A DNA stretch of 64,000 nt, from contig OW240912.1 in the NCBI GenBank assembly GCA_933207985.1, positions 363,190,212 through 363,254,211 on the forward strand, read 5' to 3'. Position numbers and translations under genes: made by a program. How positions within the stretch are numbered: position 1 is the stretch's first letter; each line of letters starts with the position of its first letter. Of this stretch, positions 32,430 to 42,958 are shown one piece after another. Source of the DNA: Pelobates cultripes (lineage: Eukaryota > Chordata > Amphibia > Anura > Pelobatidae). The notes beneath the pieces were generated by a model. That model was not told the DNA's origin and did no database searches. It saw nothing but the letters and a program-made list of their open reading frames with translations.

Positions 32430-32593
32430 CTGTACCGCGACTCGCTTGTTTCGCACTCTTTCTAGTGACGGGTGTCACGTGACGCGCTGGAAGGCCGCTC
32501 TAGCCTCTCCCAGAGCTATCTCTGTTGTGCCCAGAGTAGTCAGGTGGTGTCTGTACGCCGGAAGTGATGTCAGAGAGTTCCTGAAAGTCACAG
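32430..32593 (+). promoter_or_regulatory. Candidate promoter / first exon
   Basis: A CpG-containing stretch in CpG-poor surroundings. It holds GTCACGTGAC (E-box type) at about 32475 and CGCCGGAAGTGATGTCA (ETS/CRE type) at about 32557. It ends in CACAG followed by GTAATG (32594), a plausible splice donor. Such motif sets are usual at housekeeping promoters. It is on the same strand as cers5, about 10 kb before the first exon found. The reading frame here does not resemble the CERS N terminus, so it would be non-coding for cers5 or belong to another transcript. Confidence 0.4.
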
Positions 32594-32661
32594 GTAATGT
32601 CATGCTTTGTTTTCATTGCGAGTGACAGACACGCGCTGGGGAGATAACGACCAGCAGGACT

Positions 32662-32706
32662 CAGTGAGTGAGTGAGTGAGTGAGTGACTGACTGAGTGAG
32701 TGAGTG
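32662..32706 (+). repeat. (AGTG)n microsatellite
   Basis: About eleven mostly perfect GTGA units with two CTGA variants. Confidence 0.92.
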
Positions 32707-34185
32707 GCCAAAGTAGGGAGCAGGAATGTGAGCAATTGCTGTGGACGAGTCTTACCTGGTGCTTCACCTGCCTGGCTGCCTGAGCTTCATGGGAGCCCAC
32801 ATTAGATGGAGTGGCAGAGAGCTGCAAACACAGACTGTTATAAAAAGAGTGCAGTCAAAAATCTCCCTTTCATTGACCTCTTACTCCCAGTTAGGAAAAT
32901 TGGAACATTTCAGTGTGTTCTAACTCTTCCAATCCCCATTCCATGCTAGAAATGTACAATTTTTTAGTGTATTGCTCTGTAGGTCAGTTTATTGTGTGAG
33001 CAGACTTCCTCTTACAGTATTAACCAAGGTAGAATAGATTTCTAAAATCAAGCTAAACCTTCTCTTGTTCTCTGTGGCAAGTTCCATCCTCTGTATTACA
33101 ACGAATGAGCCAGGTACCCAGAGGTTATTTTTTAAAGCTACTTTTATTCCACATCACAAGATGAGGTTTCAGCTTTTCATTGCCTTTCTCCAGACTACCT
33201 ACAATTAAGTTTCAGTGCCCAATCGTTTCTTATTAATAGATGGCTGCAGATGTGGTTCTCCAAATGCTAGAGCACTGTGTGGGTGTAATAAGATAGGCAT
33301 GTGCCATTACTTCAAAATGTAAAACTATAGAGGTAGAGCGATCCTCTAAGCCAGTGAATTTCAGCCATGACACATATTTGTGCCTCAAGTCACCTCAATA
33401 TCTGCCATGAACACATTGGGGATTATGTATAAAATATGTATTTGCTTTTATGTTATGTCCAAGTATGCAATTTTTTTTTAGTGTAAAACTATTACTTCAT
33501 CTCTATAGGGAACGTTTAGTGTCACCATGCACGCAAGTACTGCACACTATGCATTACTGGACTAGGAAGCACTTCTAGTGACCATCTGAGCAACTGCCAC
33601 ATGAGGTGTTACAAAGCAGCAATGTAAACATTGTATTTTGCTCAGCATGCAGGGACAGGCTGTAGACACTAGAACCACTACATTAAGCTGTATAGTTTCC
33701 CTTTACTCTGAATCTCAGAACAAGTTAGTCTCGTTAAGGAATACCTATGGTAATTACTTATTTGGTCTGTCTTGTGGTTTTTACAATTAATGTCTATGGA
33801 CATTCTGTTGTGTCCTTCACTCTTGTCATTCCATAGTAAGCAGCAATAATCTTGCATAGTCTGAGTCTTGTGGGGTGTGGAGATTTAAAAAAATAAAATT
33901 AAAAAAATCCAGATTTATTCATAGGACTAAAGTGGTAGCCAAAGCTTCTTGTAATGTCATCCAAAATAATTGTAATGAACATTGTAATCATCTGTCCTCC
34001 TTTTGAGGACTCACTATTGTTTGAGATACAAACCAAACACTCTCTGATCTGGCCCTCTACCAGCCCTACTGTTTTCCCGTGGCAGGGCTAAACAAATCTT
34101 CCTTCCCAGAACTGCCTGTCTTGGGCATCAGGGCGATAGGAATTCCACATCCCTGTCATAACCACAGTAATCATTTTCGTGGTAT
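32707..34185. other. No gene recognised
   Basis: Unique AT-rich sequence; no CERS N-terminal exon was found by reading for the conserved pre-homeobox segment. Confidence 0.5.
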
Positions 34186-34189
34186 TTAA

Positions 34190-34401
34190 AGGACCACTAT
34201 AGTGCCAGGAAAACATACTTGTTTTCCTGGCACTATAGTGCCCTGAGGGTGCCCCCAGCCTCAGGGACCCCCTCCCGCCCGGCTCTGGAAAGGGGAAAGG
34301 GTTAAAAAGTTACCTTTTTCCAGCGCTGGGCGGGGAGCTCTCTGCCTCCTCTCCTCCTCCGATCCTCCTCCTGGGCAGAATGCGCACGTGCGGCAAGAGC
34401 T
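34190..34401. mobile_element. TTAA-flanked MITE, truncated by the assembly gap
   Basis: TTAA at 34186-34189, then AGGACCACTATAGTGCC and the same CCAGGAAAACA palindrome and GGGGAGCTCTC block as copy 2. The right half is missing into the N run. Confidence 0.78.
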
Positions 34402-34501
34402 NNNNNNNNNNNNNNNNNNNNNNNNNNNNNNNNNNNNNNNNNNNNNNNNNNNNNNNNNNNNNNNNNNNNNNNNNNNNNNNNNNNNNNNNNNNNNNNNNNN
34501 N
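34402..34501. other. Assembly gap, 100 N
   Basis: Exactly 100 N, a conventional placeholder, so the true length is unknown. Frames spanning it are meaningless. Confidence 1.
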
Positions 34502-35525
34502 AGGTTTGATAATATTTCTTGTGTAAACCATATATCAAGTCTAGATTACATCACCAAGCTTGTTTATATACTTTATTCCTATATATGGAACATTTGGTCA
34601 AGTTCTTTTAGTCTTCCCCAAGTACCTGCTTAAATAACCATTTGCTTAAATGCTTTAAATGAACAATGTTTTACTTTCATTAAACCACTGCATTATAATT
34701 CTTAGAATAATGTTCTAGCTCTGCTCATTACCTTCACTGTGTTCACACATCAAACACATTGTAGTCCTCAAACTTTTAACTTAAAATATTTTTTTTATTT
34801 TTAAAGTGAATATTCGTGACAAATCTGTTATAAAAATCTAGCTCCATTCATTATTGTAAAAGAAGGTTTTGACTTCTTGTCTGTCTGTCATATCTCTGCT
34901 CTTCAGTGGCAAAATTAGCATTTTTATTGCAGGGATCTGAAATATTATTGGTGTCATAGTTCTGAAAATTAGCCCTTCACCCCTGCATTACCTTTCAAGT
35001 CACAAGACTAATTACCATCCTCTGCACCTTGTACATTAGTATCACCTCCAGGAGTGTTGGATGGGCGGGGGATCTCGGGTAAAGTCTGCTGATTTTTATC
35101 CCTCTGTCAATCATTTGCCGGAGTTTTATCACAGCTCCCAATTCACTGTTTATTGTATAGTGTTTGTGTGTTTGATTTCAGTGTAGCTTGGGATGAAAGG
35201 TGCAGGTTCATGTACTTTGGTTAAATAACACTTGTTGCAACTAAATCTGCCAGCTGGAACACAATCCTTTATTGCATTTGAATAGTCGAACTCTGCCCAT
35301 AAATAATTTTTCAGCAACATCTTTTTTTTTTTTTTTTTTCCTCTGTTCTATATTTTCTTGTCTACATATTCCAGCTTATAATCATGTGATAAAAGGACGG
35401 TCAATGAAAAGCTGAAAGATTTAAAATAGAAATAGACACTATAGCATTATTTCTGCCCTTTTTTTTAATAGACAAATCTGGTTATTCCTAAATCTGAAAA
35501 TTGGCCTTGTAATTGCAAAGTTTGT
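34502..35525. other. No gene recognised
   Basis: AT-rich unique sequence with T runs. Confidence 0.5.
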
Positions 35526-35529
35526 TTAA

Positions 35530-35601
35530 CCCCTTAAGGACACAACTTCTGGAATAAAAGGGAATCATGACGGAATATTTCCATCATGTGTCTTTAAGGG
35601 G
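35530..35601. mobile_element. 72-bp TTAA-flanked miniature piggyBac-like element
   Basis: TTAA at 35526-35529 and 35602-35605, ends CCCCTTAAGGACACA and TGTCTTTAAGGGG. The middle includes TTCTGGAATAAAAGGGAATC, the inverse of the matching part of the copies at 25391 and 35999. Confidence 0.8.
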
Positions 35602-35998
35602 TTAATTAGATGAGCTGGAGAAAACTCAGATTTATTTATTTATTTTTCCTATTTTGCTGTTATAACCGAACATTTGCTATTCACAATTTAATGAATAACT
35701 TATGTTTATTTTATTTATTTTTTTGCCTATCCTCCTTGAGAACTCATTTAACGTTTGGTGCTCACATCTTGGCAATTTGCCATCTGAATTCATGCTTTCC
35801 AAACTAAATTATCCAAATCATGCCTTCAGACTCAAGTGTATAATGCCTCCTTTGCTATTATCAAAGAGCATTCATTAGATAGTGGGAGCCCCACTCCTAT
35901 TCAGGATTTACTGCTAAATATGTGGCAATTCGCACTGGTGTGTGAAGCTATTTCAGCAAGCAGTAACTACTTTTCAGCAGAGGCTGTTCTTTTATTAA

Positions 35999-36070
35999 CC
36001 CCTTAAGGACACATGCCATGTGTGACATGTCATGATTCCCTTTTATTCCAGAAGTTTGGTCCTTAAGGGG
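35999..36070. mobile_element. 72-bp TTAA-flanked miniature piggyBac-like element
   Basis: TTAA at 35995-35998 and 36071-36074, ends CCCCTTAAGGACACATG and GTCCTTAAGGGG. Close relative of the 58-bp copy at 25391. Confidence 0.8.
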
Positions 36071-36074
36071 TTAA

Positions 36075-37341
36075 CCTTCTACAGTTCTTGTCAACATTAT
36101 ACTTCACTATTAGACAGTAGCCATGTGCTGCTAATAATTTTTTTTTTTTTTTTGTCACTTGTCCGTTATCTCCTCCCCAAAAAAAGATATTTAACTATGC
36201 AAAAAAAAAAGCCCAAAACATATACATTCTTTCTGTCACACAGTGAAGAAAGAATATTTCATGTATGCTAAACAACGTGTCAAATGTTTTATTTCTAATT
36301 TCCCCCTTGTGAATACTGCTAGGCCAGCATAGTGGTAAAGGCTACAAATATAGAATATGAGTGGCTGAGATCAAAGTAATCTGGCGACTCTGATTTTAGG
36401 ATTTGTGAAGTGACATTAATTTTTTTTTTTTGTCTTTTTTTTTACATTGAATCTTTGTCTTTTTCCAGACATTGTAAGAGAATCTTTTGCTGCATATCTT
36501 TTAATCCGTTAATTTGCTGGTGATTTTGCAGTGGACCTTGTATAGATTAAAGTTAATGAAGATGGCATTGTTGTCCACAACATAAGCATTTGTCAGATTC
36601 TCTTTAAGGAGATTCTATTGCAGTGATTCTGAAATCAATCACTGCCACACTGATGTGAGTTTACATCTATGCCTCCCTTCTATAAACTGTAAATGCTGCG
36701 GTTGGCAAGCAATGTCTGTGAAAAGACGTTTATGGTGAATGTTAAGGGCCATAACAACCTGTATTTCTTGGATAATTTAGACTGCTATTTTAGGCACTGC
36801 ATGCTTTAGGCACAGATTTTCAAACATTTTAACAGTGTTGAGCCCACCCCTTTTTTTTCGGGTTCATCAAAGAGGCTGTCTGTACTTTCCCTCTGCCCAT
36901 ACAAAATTTTGTATGGCACTTTCCCACAAGGAGGGCATGTATTCTATTAAAATACCACCTCCTTCATCCAATCTTGCGCAGTTCGTTTCATAAAACTTTT
37001 GCCCTAAGCTGTTAAATCTCCATTCTTTTTAGTTAAAGGGTTACTCCAAGCTTCAGAACCACTACAGCCTGCTCTAGTGGTTATAATGCTTTGAGTACTC
37101 TGACACTGTTCTTAGTAGGTGGAGGGGCACACCCAGGTCCTGATGGGGCACTATGCCCTCCTTATTGGCAGCTGAACCACACCAGGCTTCTGTGGAGCTG
37201 CAGTAACAGAGTGCTGATGCTGTCTATCATGCATTCATTGATCCAGCTTTTTAGAGCCAAATACACATATGTGTAACATTTGGAAAATGTAATTGTAATT
37301 GACCATTTTTCAGCAAAAGCTTTACCTTTTAACTTCTATAC
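36075..37341. other. No gene recognised
   Basis: Unique sequence. A TTAAAGGGTTACTCCAAGC motif at about 37033 may be one end of a further MITE; no partner end was found. Confidence 0.45.
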
Positions 37342-38006
37342 CAGTGGTAGTCAACCTTTTTCCACTTACTGCCCACTAATGCATCTTTCTTGATGGAAAA
37401 ATTTCCTTACCGCCCACCAAGCAAGCGCGGAATATTTTTATAGAAAGGAGGTTGTTAAAAAAAAAAAAATGTACGTACATTTATCTTTTTATTTCTACTT
37501 TATGCATGTTTATAATGTTTTTAACTTTATAAAGTTTAATGAGGAAGCAATAAAGTAGATTGAAATTACATTTACTAGTGATTAATGAGATACTTGAGGC
37601 TGATGCTGCGAGACTAAATATTTGATATCTGTTTCGATTTTCGTAAGGAACAAACAAAGGTCTCCTCTTTCGGTGATAATCAGAAGACTTCTTTGTTTGC
37701 TCATAAAATGATTTCTCATCTGTGCGTCAGCTCCCCTCCTCTCCCTCTTCAATTCCCCTCCCCACCTTTTTTCCCCTTTTTTCTATTTTTTAACCTTACT
37801 TATAGCAATGCCCAGTAGGAAGGCTGAGCTAGGTAGCCCACTTACTATTATTAGTCAACAACAATTCTCTCCTTTTCCTTTTCTTTCCTTCTCCTTTTTT
37901 ACAAGTACTCTACTCCTTCTTTCTCCTATTCTAGAAGTACTCTACTCCTTCTTTCTCCTATTCTACGAGTACTCTGCACCTTCTTTCTTCTATTCTACAA
38001 GTACTC

Positions 38007-38250
38007 TGCTCACAGACACACACACACACACATACACTTACAGACACACACTCACATAGAAACACATGCACACAAATATACACATACTCACACATGCACT
38101 TAGACACTCACACATATACAGACTCACACATACACACACTCACACATACACACTCACACACACACTCACACACACACTCACACAGACTCACACACACACA
38201 GACTCACACACACACAGACTCACACACACACAGACTCACACACACACAGA

Positions 38251-38336
<86 letters not shown>

Positions 38337-38970
38337 GGTCAGACTTCCACGCACAGACTCACACGCACACAGACTCACACGCACACAGACTCACACTCAC
38401 ACACAGACTCACACGCACACAGACTCACACGCACACAGACTCACACGCATTGTACTCACACGCGACACAGACTCCTGGCCACTTTACTACAGGACGCATA
38501 CATACTACAGACTCCCACGGCACACACACAGACTCTCTCACACAGACTCTCACAAGACACACACACAGACACACACAGACCCCCCTCAGCACACACACAC
38601 ACAGACTCTCACACACACACAGACTCTCACAAGACACATGGACTCCACACACACACAGACTCGCACACACACACACAGACTCCTCGCGACACACATTGGC
38701 CACAGACTCTCATGACACACACACACAGACTCTACACACACACACAGACTCTCACACACACAGACTCTCGCACACACACACACACACACACACACAGACT
38801 CTCGCACACACACACACACACACACACACAGACTCTGCACACACACACACACACACAGACTGCACACACACACACACACACACACACATACAGACTCTCG
38901 CACACACACACACAGACACACACACACACACATACAGACTCACACACACACTCAGACTCTCGCACACACA
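38007..38970 (+). repeat. Very long CA/ACAGACTC microsatellite
   Basis: Almost 1 kb of CACACA with interspersed CACAGACTC units, and one pure (CA)n block near 38250-38333. Frames of up to 350 codons here are His/Thr artefacts. Confidence 0.96.
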
Positions 38971-38984
38971 TTATTAATATTAAA

Positions 38985-39235
38985 TGTCCACCCAGCCTCC
39001 CTACCTGGAGAGCTGGTGTGGATCTGTCCCTGGGGTCCAGTGGGGCTTCACTTCGGCGGGCGGCTAATCAGACGCGGCGAGGGAGCTCTAACCTCTCTGC
39101 TCTGCTCCCTCGCGGACTGTCTACTGATGCCGGAGCCAGAATATGATGTCATATTCCGGCTCCCGCGGCATCAGCAAACATCGCGCGAGGGAGCAGAGCA
39201 GAGAGGTTAGAGCTCCCTCGCCGCGACTGATTAGA
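38985..39235 (+). repeat. Shared hairpin cassette, copy 2
   Basis: TGTCCACCCAGCCTCCCTAC, then CCCTGGGGTCCAGTGGGG. The inverted repeat of GCGAGGGAGCTCTAACC is centred on GAATATGATGTCATATTC (39139-39156). Arms extend about 100 bp on each side. Confidence 0.85.
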
Positions 39236-39457
39236 ACTCTGCCATGCCGGGGGGTCCAGAAGGTGGCCTGGCAGGAGGGAGCGCTTCCTCCTGCCGGTCA
39301 CTGAAGACTTGCGCATGCAGAGCCGCTCGCGCCCGCCCAAAAGGAGAAATCCTCTTAAAAAGAGGATTTAGCCTCCGAAATCTCTACCGCCCACCTGGAA
39401 TCCTGAAACGCCCACTAGTGGGCGGTAGGGACCAGGTTGACGACCCATGTGCTATAC

Positions 39458-41615
39458 AATCAGATTGACTACAGCTACCAACGAACGGTCACATATGTGT
39501 TGACTGTATGGGATGTAATTAGGAGGCAACTGCTAAGTGTAGAAAACATGAATGGATATATAGGCCTTCCAGCGTCTTGTGTTGGGAACACACTTAACAA
39601 GTTTATCTACCCTTCTCAATCAGCCACACACCCACATGTGAGTTAGCATCTAAAGCTCCATTCTCAAAACTGGAGCGGTCAGCAGCCATTGTAAAAGCAC
39701 TTTTAATGGGTACTGCAATAACTTACATCCCTTGCATGGGGGCTAACCTGTGATTGGCTCCTAGTACTATGTATTTATTTCCTTTTACAATGGCAGTGAT
39801 TTTTCAAAATGTGCACCATTTGTGAGCCCACCACCTTGTTCACATTTGTTAGTGGTAGTCTTTACTACCCTAAAAAAGATCTGTTGTATTGCCTGTTCCA
39901 ACAAGGAGGATGGGTGTACAGAACTATTAAATTCCAGGACCCTCCTTTAAAAAAAAAACACACAAAAAACCAAAGCTAACATTCGGGCCTGGTAAAATGT
40001 CAGAGCCTCACTTTTTTAAATAATAATCTATACCAATTGTAAGTGTTTAAGTACAGTAAGAAGAACGTGGGTACCTCTCGCCTTATATCCACGCTTAAAA
40101 ATCCAAATAGAGGACAAAGTTGTATAACATTTGGAAAATGTAATTCGTCATCTTTCAAAAAAGCATTGTCTGTTACCTGCTGTACATTGAAGTTGACCAC
40201 AACAACCGCTGGAAGGTCCGTGTGCTAGATGTGTGAGCTGTAATTTGGAGGTGAAAATAAATTGGATTGAAAAACGGAAGTGGGAATGAGTGATATTTGT
40301 ACATTCTTCCTGTCTCATTCATAATATTCCTTTTGAAAGTGTGATGGGGAAAAAAAAGAAAATGAACATCAATGTATAATCTGTATCCAAAAATGCAGCT
40401 CTTACATAATGCTGATTATAATGAGAGGCACTTTGATCACACAAGAATTAGGGAGACCTCCTAAACACCCCTAAAGCATTTCAGCAAGCTTAGTTCTTGT
40501 GTAGTAGCAGAAGGGGTTCCTTATAGTTCTTAACACATCTGAACCTTGTCATACCATTTGCAACGATTAAAATGATTTATATAGGGAAAACATATTCCCC
40601 AGCACTGTACAACAGGTAAAACAAGATGAGCTATTATAACAAAACATAGTTCATATACAGGTACAGTAGGTAAAGTGGGCCTTGCCTAAATAAGCTTAAA
40701 AAAAAACAATAGTTTTGAGAAACAAATTTTAATTTATAATTTACTGAATAAAATGTATTTTTATTTAAAGCATTTCAAGCATAATACTTTTATACACACT
40801 GCATGATCTTAATGTAACAAAATTAATTTCAATTAGTAAGACTACCGTGCATGCATACACTCCCACACACCTGTGAATTTTACATTCAGACAATGAATGC
40901 CTACACTGACATTCAACTACTCCTACCAAAGAATCAGGGCTCCTGTAAGTTTCAAATAATCATTTTTGCTAGTTTGTTTACTAGTACATGCTTACTGCTT
41001 CCTTTCTGCCTCTTCCTCCTAAGCCTGGAGTGTCCAATAACACGGTTGTCATCAGGAAGCACAACAAAGCACAGATAAAACATTCAAAGTAGTAGAGGAT
41101 GTCAGTAGAGGGCTCCCAGAGTGGAATTGTTCTGTCTGTTCTGGTGGAACCAGGATTAAACATGCTGCCTGACAGTGCATGGAATTTCTTTGACGATCTC
41201 CTTAGCTTTTGACATGAATGAAATGATGCTTGAACTTGCAGTGACATCTCTGTTTGTTTTGGCAACTTGAGGCAACTTAGACTTTGCTCTTTCCCACGTG
41301 TTTTTTTTGTTTTTGTTTTTGTTTTCCCCTAAAGTTATTCTCAATTTGAATTTAATTTTGTAACTCCTAACCCATTGTCGTTTTGTTTTAGTTTTGTTTT
41401 AGTTTTGTTTTTGAATGTTTCTTTCATTTGGTAAAGATAGAATCTACATGATATGCTCTTATTGACTGCAAAACAGTCAAAAGATATGACAAAGCAAGGA
41501 CCACTTTTTCTTATGGTAAAGTTAAGGTTGACAAAACCTGATACAAGGCATAGCTTCTGCCATCACGTTTTATCAGTTCACAGTGACGGCTGTGGGAATC
41601 CTGCATTGTCTAGCT
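39458..41615. other. No gene recognised
   Basis: AT-rich unique sequence. The motif TTGTATAACATTTGGAAAATGTAAT occurs at 40120-40144 and a near copy at 37271-37292; no coding exon was identified. Confidence 0.45.
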
Positions 41616-42127
41616 CGGGGGTAGGCAACTTTTTAGTAGTACTGTGCCAAAACAAAATATCTTAAAGTCCCTTGGCGTGCCGGCCCACATGTTCTAAATT
41701 CAAGTGTGTATTTTGCCGTATTCTGCTTATTTGTGGGTACTGCATTGCTTTGTAACATTATATTTGTGCGCATGTAGACTGTTATATATTATATGTTCAT
41801 TAGTAATTTGTGGTATTTTGTATGATACCTATGAATGTAGACAGTGTATGGGGGCTGCATGTGGAATTGTGTGTGTGTGTGTGTGAGATATGGCACAGTG
41901 TGTTCGTTGGTGTGTATGTTTGGGGCTGCTTGTGGTATTGCATGTGATAGACTGCTTGTGGAATTTGTGGGGACTGTGTGCATTTGTAGCCGGTCAGTGT
42001 TATTTGTATGACGGAGGTGGTAGCTGCAGATAACTTGATCTACAGTTTTTGTAAGCCAATATTTCATGTGTGCAGAACTCCGTGCATAATGCAGGTGGGT
42101 CATGAAGATTGGTTTGGGAATCACTGG
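41616..42127. mobile_element. Possible old hAT element
   Basis: GGGGGTAGGCAACTTTTTAG at the left and GGTTTGGGAATCACTGG at the right look like decayed hAT termini around a GT-rich interior. No flanking duplication matches, so boundaries are tentative. Confidence 0.4.
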
Positions 42128-42827
42128 TATAAGGTATTCCTAAGCCTATTTTACCCTTATTTTGCTTATTTCTGCAATTATTCACACTCAACATCTACTT
42201 TAGAAAGAGACCGGATAGATATCAAAGGCTCCTTTATACTACTGCCGATTCCCTCATACCTTGTTTCCGCTACGTCATAGCGCTATTTTCTCTCTGTGTA
42301 GGTAACCTATTTGCTTGCATATGAGAGTACTGGAATTGCTTACACCTTCCCCTCAGTCCAGGTCTAAGTTTGTATTCTAGTTTTACCTTCTTCAAAAAAG
42401 ATATTGATGGAAACATGTGCAAGAACTTTTTTTAATTGATCAAAATAACATACTGATGATACTAGATACATGGGCACACAGCCTCTGCCCCCTTATCTCA
42501 GAACTGTAAAGCACGCAGCAAGGTTTTATTATGAGACATGCACAAATAGTTCTCTACACAGTGTCTCATGCATATGGAAACAGGAAAAAAGGAAAATAAA
42601 ACCAATGACAGTTGCCATTCATGGGTGTTTGGCAATAAATATATATTTTGAAATGTTGTCCTGGGATTCTGACTGTGTAGATACACCGTATTTATATTTC
42701 ACTGAAACTAGTTTGTCTGATCTCAGTCTGGATGTGTTACGGTATATATCATGGCATATCATTAGTACTGAGTGTAATTCTTTTTTACTTTTCCCCTCTT
42801 CCTCCATCAAACTTTTGTGTTCTTTAG
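42128..42827. other. No gene recognised; ends in the polypyrimidine tract of cers5
   Basis: The last 50 bases are T/C-rich and end TTCTTTAG, the acceptor of the first exon found. Confidence 0.6.
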
Positions 42828-42958
42828 TGTCCCGATGGGAAACGTCTGGAAGGATTGTCCAAACAGTTAGACTGGGATGCTCGCAAAATACAGAGATGGT
42901 TCAGGCACAGGCGGAATCAGGATAAACCAAGTACACTAACAAAGTTTTGTGAGAGCAT
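42828..42958 (+). CDS. cers5: cers5 exon: homeobox-like region
   Basis: Begins [20 protein letters not shown]; ends in AT of the ESM Met codon. Acceptor TTCTTTAG, donor GTAAGT. Phase: starts 0, ends 2. Confidence 0.95.

Larger units (their letters stand above)
37342..39449. mobile_element. hAT-like element with CA array and hairpin cassette
   Basis: The left end is CAGTGGTAGTCAACCTTTTT and the right end is the inverse of CATGGGTCGTCAACCTGGT, a Charlie-like hAT terminus. The flanking 8 bp are TTCTATAC (37334-37341) and TGCTATAC (39450-39457), 7 of 8 identical. TACTGCCCACTA near the left end and TACCGCCCACTAGTGGGCGGTA near the right are subterminal repeats. There is no transposase; the interior is a ~960-bp CA array and the shared cassette. 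Confidence 0.78.

Noticed and set aside
32380..32625. 81-codon frame over the CpG stretch as cers5 coding exon 1
   Set aside because: The sequence does not resemble the CERS N terminus; kept only as a possible non-coding first exon or promoter.
38066..39146. Open frames of 303 and 350 codons rich in His/Thr
   Set aside because: They lie wholly within CA microsatellite, with matching Cys/Val frames on the other strand; a repeat artefact.
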